This document shows positions 1 to 7,545 of a stretch of DNA of 16,591 nt, in pieces. The stretch lies in the NCBI GenBank assembly GCA_947625425.1, contig CANQOH010000030.1, forward strand, positions 1 through 16,591, given 5' to 3'. The notes beneath the pieces were generated by a model that saw nothing but the letters and a program-made list of their open reading frames with translations, was not told the DNA's origin and made no database searches. The stretch's first letter is position 1. The number at the start of each line of letters is the position of its first letter. The DNA is from an uncultured Bacilli bacterium. Its GTDB lineage: Bacteria > Bacillota_I > Bacilli_A > RF39 > UBA660. Both the position numbers and the translations under genes were made by a program.

Positions 1-2
1 AC

Positions 3-33
3 AAAAAAAATTAACTCAATTATCTTGAATTAA
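3..33 (-). terminator. Rho-independent terminator of trmB
   Basis: Read on the minus strand, nine bases (33-25) pair with nine (19-11), including one G-U pair, around the loop GATAA. Eight U residues follow (10-3). It lies about 25 bases downstream of the trmB stop, which is the expected place for the end of that transcript. Confidence 0.85.
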
Positions 34-57
34 TTTTTATAATTTTTTTGTTTCACA

Positions 58-702
58 TCATTTACAAAGATACAATTTTCGTGCCTTAAGATAATTTATC
101 TTTATTCCTTGACTCATAAATTTACTTTCATATTCTGTTAAAGAATTTTCCATTCCTGTACTTGCTAAGTCAAGCGAAATCTCTTCTATTTTATAACCAT
201 ATGTACTTAAACTAACAATAGAGCTTTCAAATAATGATACATTATCTGTCTTTTGGATAATTACTTTTTCATCTTTAAAAACATTATCATATATTGGTAA
301 AAAGACATAAGAAGTAAGTCTTCTTTTCGCATGTCTTTTTTTAGGCCATGGATCACTAAAATTCAAATAAATAACATCTATTTCTTTATCAAAAATATCA
401 GCTAAATTAATGGCATCTTCCCTAATAATTTTAACATTAGGTAAATTAAGTTTATCTAACTTTTCTAACGCACGACATAAAACACTTTCATATTTTTCTA
501 ACCCAATAAAATTAATATCTGGATTTTTCATCGCTTTATCAATAATAAAATTTCCTTTACCCATTCCTATCTCTAAATGAATCGGCTTCTCATTATGAAA
601 AACTTCCTTATTATACTTTCCCTTATATTCTTGAGGATTTATTACCACAAATGGACTATTATTAACTATCTCCATTGCATTCTTAACATTTCTAAGACGC
701 AT
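58..702 (-). CDS. trmB: tRNA (guanine-N7-)-methyltransferase TrmB
   Basis: TrmB is a cytoplasmic SAM-dependent enzyme that methylates N7 of guanosine 46 in the variable loop of tRNA. The 214-residue product matches the usual length of Bacillus TrmB. The SAM-binding glycine motif EIGMGKG is at residues 44-50, the family signature NFSDPWPKKRHAKRRL at 114-129 and the C-terminal TEYESKF at 189-195; these are the SAM-binding and tRNA/catalytic elements of the class I methyltransferase fold. The ATG start is supported by an AAGGTGAT Shine-Dalgarno a few bases upstream. The stop is TGA, and a U-tract terminator follows directly. The gene is divergent from the small coiled-coil gene at 757, with only 54 bp between the starts. 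Nothing is missing or truncated. Confidence 0.97.
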   Translation of the reverse strand: MRLRNVKNAMEIVNNSPFVVINPQEYKGKYNKEVFHNEKPIHLEIGMGKGNFIIDKAMKNPDINFIGLEKYESVLCRALEKLDKLNLPNVKIIREDAINLADIFDKEIDVIYLNFSDPWPKKRHAKRRLTSYVFLPIYDNVFKDEKVIIQKTDNVSLFESSIVSLSTYGYKIEEISLDLASTGMENSLTEYESKFMSQGIKINYLKARKLYLCK

Positions 703-756
703 TTACATCACCTTTTCTAACACTAACACATATACTTTACTAAGGAGGACTTTATA

Positions 757-1068
757 ATGAGAAAAGATCGTAATACTTTCTTTACTAACTACAATGCTCA
801 AACAGCAAGTTATATGCCCAATATTCCTAATATGCAAGGAATACCAAATAACAACTATGGTCCCTATCAAGCTTCCCAAACCAATTCAAGTTATTACTCA
901 GGACCAGATATTGGTATGTCTAACGAAATAGATAATCGTCTATCTAAAATCGAAAGACAAATCAATCGTTTAGATAATCGTCTTTCTAAACTAGAAAACA
1001 ATCTACCTACCATAAATGGGAATACTGAAATAAATGAAAATAACTACTCTAATATGTATATGCTTTAA
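757..1068 (+). CDS. Small Asn/Tyr/Pro-rich protein with a perfect four-heptad coiled coil
   Basis: I do not recognise this 103-residue protein as a named family. It has two visible parts. Residues 1-55 are low in complexity and rich in Asn, Tyr, Pro, Gln, Ser and Met, with no signal peptide or membrane segment. Residues 57-83 form a textbook amphipathic coiled coil: I58, I65, L72, L79 and L62, I69, L76, L83 are each spaced by seven, with Arg, Lys, Asn and Glu elsewhere. The motif (I/L)DNR is used twice in a short internal duplication. The ATG is preceded by a strong AAGGAGG site. A hairpin with a T7 tail follows the stop, so it looks like a single-gene transcript. Head composition resembles spore-coat or other surface-layer proteins, but this is a compositional impression only. 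A self-assembling structural protein is the best inference. Confidence 0.8.
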   Translation: MRKDRNTFFTNYNAQTASYMPNIPNMQGIPNNNYGPYQASQTNSSYYSGPDIGMSNEIDNRLSKIERQINRLDNRLSKLENNLPTINGNTEINENNYSNMYML

Positions 1069-2729
1069 ATACTTATCTTACCAAAGGTAAGTTTTTTTAT
1101 AATTCTGTTTACATAAGCTTTACCAAATATACGATTAATAATTCCCATTTTATAAGATATACCTATGTAAGCAATAGCTCCTACAATAGCAATAACTGCT
1201 ACATAGCCAATACAAGACATTCTACTTAAATAATTAATAGGTATTATAACTTTACATATAATAACAATTAAAATCATAATTATCGTTGGAATCATCATCT
1301 TACCTAATTCCTTAACAGTTGATTTATATTTCAAATTACAATCTTTTCTTAAAGAAACTAAAGCTATTCCGACACTTAATGAATATCCAATAATACTAGC
1401 TGTAATAGCTCCTAAATAAGAAGGAATACCTATCTTATTAAATAAAAGCATTAAAGGTATATCTAATAAAGCATTACAAGCAAAACCAGCTATTGTCGTT
1501 ATATAAACGGTTTTAAATTTATTTAAACCTTGTAATGCTGAAGAAGTAATCATAAATAAATTAATACATAAACCATTAAAGACATTTAAAGCTAAAATAA
1601 TACCTCCATTAACATTATATCCATAGAAAATACTCCATACAGCTTGATTTAATAAAGAAAGTCCTACTGTCATTGGAATACTTATAAATAATAATATTTG
1701 TAAAGCTTGATTAAACTTATTATTTACCTCTTGCCAATTTTTCAAAGTATAAGCACTAACCATCGTTGGAATAAAACTAGTTGTCATTCCCATCGCAATT
1801 GAAGCCACAATCATATTAATCTTCGGTGCCCATGTCGTAATAGCACTTGTAACAAATTCCACATCAACAACATTTAATTTTAAATAATTCATTGTTCTTA
1901 AGACTAATGTCATATCAATAAAATTATAACAACTACCAACTATATTAATAATTATAAATGGTATGGCATAACTAAATATCTTCTTAACAATTTCTTTATT
2001 ACTTACATCATCTAATTCATAATTTCCATCATTAGTAAGTTCTTTTTTATTTTTAAGTGTATGATATTTAACGAAAGCATAACCAGCTACACCCGCAATA
2101 AAAGCGCCAAAAACCGATAATCCTACAGCTAAAGTAACTGAACCACCCCAAAATTTAACAATCAAATAAGATCCTGTTAATAATATTGCAATCCTAACTA
2201 CTTGTTCAATAACTTGACTACCACTAGATATATTAATTATTTTATGACCTTGTAAATAACCTTTTTCAACACTTAAAAAAGGTACGATTAAAATAGCAAA
2301 AGAAACACATCTTATGGCAAAAGCTACATCAGTAGGTGTATTACCACCTTCTAATTCTCCTAATAATAAATGAGCTATTTGTGGAGCAAAAATAAACATT
2401 ATGACAAATATTGTAATCGCAAAAAAACCCATTATTTTCTTACTTAAACGATATGCTCTTTCCTTAGCATCCATCATTCCTAAAGTATTATATTCATTAA
2501 TAATTTTACTAACCGCAATTGGTAAACCAGCACTAGATATATCTAAAAAAATACTATATATCATATAAGCATAAGCATATAAAGCACTACCTTGTACCCC
2601 AATAATTGCATAAAAAGGTATAACATAAAGCATTCCTAGAATCTTTGTTATAATTATTGCTAATGTTGCAATAACGGTTCCTTCAACAAACGAACTTCTT
2701 TTCATTTTAAACCACTCATTTTTCTTCAT
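1065..2729 (-). CDS. Polysaccharide/lipid II flippase-like membrane protein, MurJ/SpoVB/YtgP type
   Basis: This is a 554-residue polytopic membrane protein of the MOP superfamily, polysaccharide transporter branch. The N-terminus (SSFVEGTVIATLAIIITKIL, then GMLYVIPFYAIIG and GLPIAVSKIINEYN) closely follows the Bacillus YtgP/SpoVB pattern, and about 14 hydrophobic segments run to the C-terminus. Family members flip undecaprenyl-linked cell-wall precursors; YtgP is the lipid II flippase (MurJ) of B. subtilis, while SpoVB serves spore cortex synthesis. I cannot assign one of these roles from sequence alone. The first ATG overlaps the end of the upstream Cse60-like gene by 14 nt. A second in-frame ATG at 2705 (residue 9, MKRSSF) lies 10 nt past that gene's stop and fits the usual family N-terminus better; either is possible. 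The 3' end overlaps the convergent gene by 4 nt and contains that gene's terminator. Confidence 0.92.
   Translation of the reverse strand: MKKNEWFKMKRSSFVEGTVIATLAIIITKILGMLYVIPFYAIIGVQGSALYAYAYMIYSIFLDISSAGLPIAVSKIINEYNTLGMMDAKERAYRLSKKIMGFFAITIFVIMFIFAPQIAHLLLGELEGGNTPTDVAFAIRCVSFAILIVPFLSVEKGYLQGHKIINISSGSQVIEQVVRIAILLTGSYLIVKFWGGSVTLAVGLSVFGAFIAGVAGYAFVKYHTLKNKKELTNDGNYELDDVSNKEIVKKIFSYAIPFIIINIVGSCYNFIDMTLVLRTMNYLKLNVVDVEFVTSAITTWAPKINMIVASIAMGMTTSFIPTMVSAYTLKNWQEVNNKFNQALQILLFISIPMTVGLSLLNQAVWSIFYGYNVNGGIILALNVFNGLCINLFMITSSALQGLNKFKTVYITTIAGFACNALLDIPLMLLFNKIGIPSYLGAITASIIGYSLSVGIALVSLRKDCNLKYKSTVKELGKMMIPTIIMILIVIICKVIIPINYLSRMSCIGYVAVIAIVGAIAYIGISYKMGIINRIFGKAYVNRIIKKLTFGKISI
1077..1098 (+). 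terminator. Rho-independent terminator of the 757-1068 gene
   Basis: CTTACC (1077-1082), loop AAA and GGTAAG (1086-1091) are followed by seven T (1092-1098). The hairpin is short but tight and starts nine bases after the stop codon. It lies within the last codons of the convergent flippase gene, so the same bases encode that protein's C-terminal residues. Confidence 0.75.
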
Positions 2730-2892
2730 AAACTATCATCGCTGAAAAGCAATATATCTGATCTTCTCCATACATCGCAATTGCCACTTGATACTTGATA
2801 TCAATTATATCACAATTGTTATCTTTAAGAAATTCATTAATACTGTTTTCCAAATCCCTTTCATGATTTTCATCAAATAACTTTACACTCAC
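2716..2892 (-). CDS. Cse60-like small protein (GTG start)
   Basis: This is a complete 58-residue reading frame beginning with GTG (2890-2892) and ending with TGA (2716-2718). The protein starts MSVKLFDENHERDLENSINE, followed by DIIDIKYQVAIAM and IYCFSAMIVYE. That pattern (VKxFDExHExDLExxINEFL ... IDIKYQ ... IYCFSAMI) is the one I recall for the sporulation-associated Cse60 protein of Bacillus, which is about 60 residues and of unknown biochemical function. The GTG has an AGAGGTG Shine-Dalgarno about seven bases upstream. Its end overlaps the first ATG of the flippase gene by 14 nt, so the two are probably one transcript with coupled translation. The gene fills most of what would otherwise be a 250-bp gap before the yfhO-like gene. 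In Bacillus cse60 is sigma-E controlled; no sigma-E promoter is evident here. Confidence 0.85.
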   Translation of the reverse strand: MSVKLFDENHERDLENSINEFLKDNNCDIIDIKYQVAIAMYGEDQIYCFSAMIVYEEK

Positions 2893-2963
2893 TAATAAAC
2901 ACCTCTATTTAAATCTAACAATTAATTAACGCGAATTTTGTAGTAAATAGACGAAATAAAAGG

Positions 2964-2969
2964 TATAAT
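2964..2969 (+). promoter_or_regulatory. Probable -10 element of the yfhO-like gene
   Basis: A perfect TATAAT lies 18 bp before the start codon of the YfhO-family gene, which leaves room for a very short leader containing the AAGGTGG ribosome site. No good -35 hexamer stands 16-18 bp upstream (TAGTAA at 2941 is the in-register candidate), so the promoter call rests on the -10 alone. Confidence 0.5.
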
Positions 2970-2986
2970 AAACTCAAGGTGGTTTT

Positions 2987-5242
2987 ATGGCAAAATTAAA
3001 AAAAATATTCCCTTATATCATAAATATATTATTAGTACTTAGTATCTTTATTATTACTTTAATTATTACTAAGACATATCCATTTGGTGATTATACAATT
3101 GGTAAATCAGATGCTATCATTCAATATAAACCAATGTTATATAACTTTATTATGGCCATAAAAACTCATACAATAAGTTCTTATTCATTTAATAACGGTC
3201 TTGGTAATCCATTAATCTTTAATTTTATATACTACTTATCTAGTCCCTTAAATCTAATCGCTTTATTCTTTAATAATCCCAACTCAATGTATTTAAGTTG
3301 CTTATTATTTAAATTAGCTCTAACTTCATTAACTATAACTTTTTATGCTAAGCAAAAAACAAATAACAATTTTCTACCAACCATTATTTGTTTATCTTAT
3401 GTTTTTTCTAGTTGGTTTTTTGCTTACTACTTTACTTTACCTTGGTTAGATATCTTCTTAATCTTCCCTTTATTTCAATATGGTCTAGAAAAACTTTTAA
3501 ATGAACATAAATATCATCTTTATATTTTTACCTTAGCATTTACAATTATTTCTAATTTTTATCTAGCTATACCAATTTTATTTTATACTTTAATCTACTT
3601 TATAATTAACGAAGTAATATATAAAAAACAAACTACTAAAGATAAACTAAAATCATTTAATTATTTGTTTTTAAGTACTTTATTTACTTGTTTCTTAACT
3701 AGTTTTTATCTTTATATCATCTATCTATCAATTATTAAAAGTGGTATTAGTTTTTCTAGTGAATCAAGTCCTAGTTATACTTTATCTATCTTAGATTTAA
3801 TTAAATCACTATTCCTTGGTAATCTAAGTTTTACAAGTAATCAAGAAAATACAGTATTCCCTAATATCGCCTTAAATACGATGATGTTAATAAGTTTCTT
3901 TTACTTTTTTATTAATAATAAAATATCTAAAAAAGATAAAATATTTACTTTAGCTATTATTATTTTATTTATACTAATCTTCTTTGTTCCATCACTTGAT
4001 AACATCATTAATATTTTTCATAACATAAATAATATTCCTTATTGCTATTCCTTTATACCTATCTTTTTAATAATTACAATGTTTATCAAAAATGTTAATA
4101 ACTTTGAAATTAAAGATCTAAAAAAATTATATTTTATCTTTCCAATAATTGCCATTTTATTATTTATCAATTATAAAAATATCGAATTTAATATTTTAAT
4201 TCTTAATATCGTCTTCATTATTAGTTTCTTAGTCTTAGTAATATTTTATAATCAATCTAAAATATATAAATTATTAATAATCTTTGTTCTAATTACTGAA
4301 TCATTAGTCGCTAATAGTTTGTACCTAAGAGAAGACTTAACTCAAGAAGAAGAAAATATTACTAATATTAATTTTAAAACCGAACCAATAAAATATCGTT
4401 TAAATTCATCTAATCAAGAAGCAAACGAATATTTAAATAAAAATTTATATTCAAATGATAAAGTAACTTATCTTTTAAGTGCAATGAATTATAATTCTAT
4501 TATTGGTTTAGATTTTAAATTAAGTTGTGAAACTTTTGCTAATTCATCCATAATATGTCCAAATAATAATCAACTATTTGATATGTTATTAAATGTTAAA
4601 AACGATTATTATCTTGAAAAAATATATTCCGTTAAGCAAAATATTTTATATATCGATTTAGACGAATATAATGTTAAAAACTCATATGAATACATTATCG
4701 AAGCTATGACTGGTATTAAAGATATTTATGATCAAAAAGAACTTAAAGGAATTAAAATTAATGATAAATATCATTATGATGTTAATAAAGATTTCTACTT
4801 AATTGATTTTGTTAATAGTGATAATAGTATTGTTAATAGTGCTCAAATATATAAAAGTTTTACTAGTCAATTGCCTTCATATACTATTTATACCTTAAAT
4901 GAAGAACAACTTAATAATATCTATCAAACTCTATCTAAAAATCAAATTAAGTATACTCATTATGAAGATAGTAAAATAGAAGGAACAATTAATGTTAATC
5001 AAGACCAAGTTATCTTCACTTCTATTCCATATGATCCAGCATGGCAGATTAAAATTGATGGTAAGAAAGTAAAACCATCTATTGCTCTTGATTCCCTAAT
5101 GGTTATTGAATGCCCAGAAGGAACTCATACTATTTCACTAGAATATAAAATAAATTATATCATTCCAATTATTATTTCTTTACTAAGTCTTCTAATTTAT
5201 ATTATCGATATTATTTATCACAAGAAAAAAAGTGTTAACTAA
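2987..5242 (+). CDS. YfhO-family membrane protein (GT-C-type glycosyltransferase)
   Basis: The 751-residue protein has a membrane-embedded N-terminal two thirds of a dozen or more hydrophobic helices, a hydrophilic region at about 450-715, and a last membrane helix at about 719-743 with a short positive tail. The first outer loop PFGDYTIGKSDAIIQYKPM (32-50), YSFNNGLGNPLIFNFIYYLSSPLNLI, and the late SIPYDPAWQIKIDGKKV segment are hallmarks of YfhO. In Bacillus and Listeria YfhO-type proteins transfer sugars from undecaprenyl phosphate to lipoteichoic acid on the outer face. The acidic residue in the first loop (D42) sits where GT-C enzymes carry their catalytic Asp. It is somewhat shorter than B. 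subtilis YfhO. The ATG has an AAGGTGG Shine-Dalgarno. No CsbB-type partner lies in the window. Family assignment is firm; the acceptor is inferred. Confidence 0.92.
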   Translation: MAKLKKIFPYIINILLVLSIFIITLIITKTYPFGDYTIGKSDAIIQYKPMLYNFIMAIKTHTISSYSFNNGLGNPLIFNFIYYLSSPLNLIALFFNNPNSMYLSCLLFKLALTSLTITFYAKQKTNNNFLPTIICLSYVFSSWFFAYYFTLPWLDIFLIFPLFQYGLEKLLNEHKYHLYIFTLAFTIISNFYLAIPILFYTLIYFIINEVIYKKQTTKDKLKSFNYLFLSTLFTCFLTSFYLYIIYLSIIKSGISFSSESSPSYTLSILDLIKSLFLGNLSFTSNQENTVFPNIALNTMMLISFFYFFINNKISKKDKIFTLAIIILFILIFFVPSLDNIINIFHNINNIPYCYSFIPIFLIITMFIKNVNNFEIKDLKKLYFIFPIIAILLFINYKNIEFNILILNIVFIISFLVLVIFYNQSKIYKLLIIFVLITESLVANSLYLREDLTQEEENITNINFKTEPIKYRLNSSNQEANEYLNKNLYSNDKVTYLLSAMNYNSIIGLDFKLSCETFANSSIICPNNNQLFDMLLNVKNDYYLEKIYSVKQNILYIDLDEYNVKNSYEYIIEAMTGIKDIYDQKELKGIKINDKYHYDVNKDFYLIDFVNSDNSIVNSAQIYKSFTSQLPSYTIYTLNEEQLNNIYQTLSKNQIKYTHYEDSKIEGTINVNQDQVIFTSIPYDPAWQIKIDGKKVKPSIALDSLMVIECPEGTHTISLEYKINYIIPIIISLLSLLIYIIDIIYHKKKSVN

Positions 5243-5252
5243 ACACTTTTTT
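5225..5252. terminator. Bidirectional terminator between yfhO-like gene and tdk
   Basis: The inverted repeat AGTGTT (5231-5236) and AACACT (5242-5247), loop of five bases, is flanked by an A-run on the left and a T-run on the right, so it works in both directions. It contains the stop codon of the plus-strand gene (TAA, 5240-5242) and that of the minus-strand thymidine kinase gene (TAG, 5239-5241), which overlap. Confidence 0.85.
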
Positions 5253-5829
5253 CTTTTTCATCTTTTCTCTTTAAGACTAATAATTTTCTCATTTCTTTAC
5301 TGCCTCTTCTTTTAAGTAGACATCTTCCACATAAAGGAACATAACCTTCATCACCAACTAAGACAGCATCCGTTTTTTCACCTTCAAAATACGTATAAGG
5401 TGCTTCCCTACCACAATCATAACAACTAGCTTTAATCACTTCTACTTCATCACTAATTGCTAGTATCTGAGGCATTATCAAAAATGGTTCCTGTTCTGAA
5501 GTTTGATTTAAGCCACCAACATATATATCCATATCATTAACAATTGATAAATAAGATAAAACACTAACATTACCTTTCATAAGTTGCGCTTCATCAACAA
5601 ATATTGTCGTTACCGATTCATCAACATAATCTAATATTTCTTCAAAAGTATCAATTCCTATTGAAGCAACACCTTCTCCGTAATCTTTACTTTTTATCAT
5701 GCCAATATCTCGTGTATCACAATTAGGTTTAAAACACTTAACATGTTCTTTATTCCATATTTTATTATAAGTAGCTATCATTGCTGCTGTCTTACCACTA
5801 TGCATTGGTCCAGTAAACGTCTTAATCAT
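5239..5829 (-). CDS. tdk: Thymidine kinase (type II, TK1-like), divergent
   Basis: Thymidine kinase phosphorylates thymidine to dTMP with ATP in pyrimidine salvage. The 196-residue product has the P-loop GPMHSGKT at 7-14, the Walker B/catalytic segment IFVDEAQ at 76-82 (E80 is the expected base), the lasso-type segment GLNQTSEQEPF at 106-116, and two zinc-binding cysteine pairs, C136/C139 and C167/C170, all in the order expected for TK1-like enzymes. The central motifs are divergent: the usual DEAQF continues as DEAQLM, and the GLDxDFxGEPF pattern is altered. Substrate choice is therefore less certain than the fold. The ATG overlaps the end of the upstream P-loop/CYTH gene by 8 nt with an AGAAGGTG site inside that gene. 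It is the last gene of the four-gene operon and ends in the shared terminator. Confidence 0.87.
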   Translation of the reverse strand: MIKTFTGPMHSGKTAAMIATYNKIWNKEHVKCFKPNCDTRDIGMIKSKDYGEGVASIGIDTFEEILDYVDESVTTIFVDEAQLMKGNVSVLSYLSIVNDMDIYVGGLNQTSEQEPFLIMPQILAISDEVEVIKASCYDCGREAPYTYFEGEKTDAVLVGDEGYVPLCGRCLLKRRGSKEMRKLLVLKRKDEKEKSV

Positions 5830-6934
5830 TTTGTAACACCTTCTTAACTACCGGTTTAATTAATGCCATACTTTTATTTGAATACTTACTATCCTTAGTT
5901 ACACGATCAATAACGGAAACAAAATCTGGTATTAAAACTTCTTCATCATCTGAAACATTAATTTCCATAATACCTAAATCATTATCATCAGCAAAGACAT
6001 CTAAATAGAAGTACTCTCCTTTATAACTAAAATAATATCTCTTCTTATGAACAATACGATATTTGTCATCTTTAAATTCCATTAAACTATCATAAACTTT
6101 GCTATCTATTTGTTTCTCACTAACAATAACTTTCGTACCATCTTCCATTATCTTATAAACACTCATATAGTAGGCATAAGAATTACCCATTTTAACTTTT
6201 CTAATTCTTTTTTCAACATCAGGATTACTCTGTAAATAAACTTGTTCAATTTCTACTTCAGATCCATTATTTTTAATATAATCAATATCACTATTCTTTA
6301 AATCAACTAAGTATTTTTCTTGTCTCTTGACTTGTTTTAAATTAAGGATTTTATTTATTTCATTTAATACTTCTTTAATCTTATCATCTAATTCATCTTT
6401 TGGTAGAACTATTTTTACCTTCGGATGACCTAACCATACTTTTAAAGTCTTTTTACCTAACTCTAAAGCTGATGTAACATCTTCACTTCTTGCTTTATTA
6501 TTTTCTGTTGTATAAAAGTCTTCACGACTAACTAAATTAATAACTAAATCATACTTATTCATTAATTCTGCAATATCTTTAACATGATTTAAACGTGTTA
6601 ATACTTCTTCAAATTCTTCTTCATTAATATAAGCCCGATTATCAATTGTTCCACGGTCATAAACAATTATCACCTTATCATTTGGTAACATTTCTACAGC
6701 ACGATCAAAAACTTCTTCTTTCGCTAACTGCATACGCATTACTAATTCTTGAAAATCAACTAAATCAACTGCTCCATCACCAAATGGTCTTACCCCATGA
6801 TTAATTAAATATGATGCTGTTTCATCAATAATAATTACTTTATAGCCTTGCGCTGTAAATACTTGATCAATCTTTTCTAAAACTGATGTCTTACCACTTC
6901 CTGGTCCACCTGTTAAAACAATTCTTTTTATCAT
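5822..6934 (-). CDS. P-loop NTPase (AAA_28, NadR/Ttd14-like) fused to a C-terminal CYTH-like domain
   Basis: The 370-residue protein has two domains. Residues 1-198 form a P-loop kinase-like domain: Walker A GGPGSGKTS at 9-17, IIIDETASYL at 34-43 and IIVYDRGTIDNRAY at 89-102, as in the AAA_28/NadR ribosylnicotinamide kinase-like group. Residues 202-366 look like a CYTH (triphosphate tunnel) domain: EIEQVYL at 228-234 (a variant of ExExK), RIRKVK at 243-248, KKRYYF at 297-302, LDVF at 311-314 and IMEINV at 322-327. This pairing is known from Drosophila TTD14 and bacterial relatives; TTD14 was reported to bind GTP and phosphoinositide. The biochemical reaction of the bacterial proteins is not known to me. 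An AAGGTAGGG site overlaps the upstream stop codon, and the 3' end overlaps tdk by 8 nt. Co-transcription with a Nudix regulator suggests nucleotide or NAD-related metabolism; that is inference. Confidence 0.87.
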   Translation of the reverse strand: MIKRIVLTGGPGSGKTSVLEKIDQVFTAQGYKVIIIDETASYLINHGVRPFGDGAVDLVDFQELVMRMQLAKEEVFDRAVEMLPNDKVIIVYDRGTIDNRAYINEEEFEEVLTRLNHVKDIAELMNKYDLVINLVSREDFYTTENNKARSEDVTSALELGKKTLKVWLGHPKVKIVLPKDELDDKIKEVLNEINKILNLKQVKRQEKYLVDLKNSDIDYIKNNGSEVEIEQVYLQSNPDVEKRIRKVKMGNSYAYYMSVYKIMEDGTKVIVSEKQIDSKVYDSLMEFKDDKYRIVHKKRYYFSYKGEYFYLDVFADDNDLGIMEINVSDDEEVLIPDFVSVIDRVTKDSKYSNKSMALIKPVVKKVLQND

Positions 6935-6942
6935 TCCAAACC

Positions 6943-7500
6943 CTACCTTATTTTTCTTATTTCTCTTTTTTCTGGATCTAATTCATGTACTGATGCTGTT
7001 GTAACACCAAACTGTTTCTTATCCATATCTAACTCTTTATCATTAAGAATAAAATAAATCATGTTAATAACTCCTCGATGCGTAATAATTAATGTATTAT
7101 CTTTTAATTGCATCAACCTTTCTAAACATTCTTTCATTCTATTATATAAATCTCTTAAAGATTCACCCTCTGGATAAACAGTATCAACAGTTACATTAGC
7201 CAGTAGCTCTCCATATTCTTTTCTTGCTTCTTCCTGTAACATTCCATTTAAAAGGCCCTTATTTTGTTCTCTTAACTCAGTACTTGGTAAAAATGAAAGT
7301 TTTAAAATATCACAAACTATCTCAGCTGTTTGCATCGCACGATGAATATCACTAACAATAACTCTCTTAATATCTAAATTATCTTTCATCCATAAAGCTG
7401 TATCAATAACTTCCATCTTACCTTCTTTAGTTAAACCAACTTTACTCCAACCACCAATATAATCTTCATCATCTTGCCCATGTCTCATCAGATAAACCAT
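6943..7500 (-). CDS. Histidine phosphatase (phosphoglycerate mutase-like) family protein
   Basis: The 185-residue cytoplasmic protein belongs to the branch 1 histidine phosphatase superfamily. The catalytic RHG is at residues 6-8 (H7 is the phosphohistidine), R54 lies in SDIHRAMQTA, E77 in STELRE is the likely proton donor, and the second catalytic histidine is H141 in LIITHRGVI. All key residues are present, so it should be active. The small size, without the long mutase insertions, argues for a phosphatase on a small phosphorylated metabolite rather than a glycolytic mutase; the substrate cannot be read from sequence. A good AAGGAG site lies eight bases before the ATG. It is the second gene of the operon, 45 bp after the Nudix gene and 8 bp before the P-loop/CYTH gene. 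Confidence 0.92.
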   Translation of the reverse strand: MVYLMRHGQDDEDYIGGWSKVGLTKEGKMEVIDTALWMKDNLDIKRVIVSDIHRAMQTAEIVCDILKLSFLPSTELREQNKGLLNGMLQEEARKEYGELLANVTVDTVYPEGESLRDLYNRMKECLERLMQLKDNTLIITHRGVINMIYFILNDKELDMDKKQFGVTTASVHELDPEKREIRKIR

Positions 7501-7545
7501 AACATCAACTCCTTATTTATGCCAAAAATAAAAACATATTTTAAA

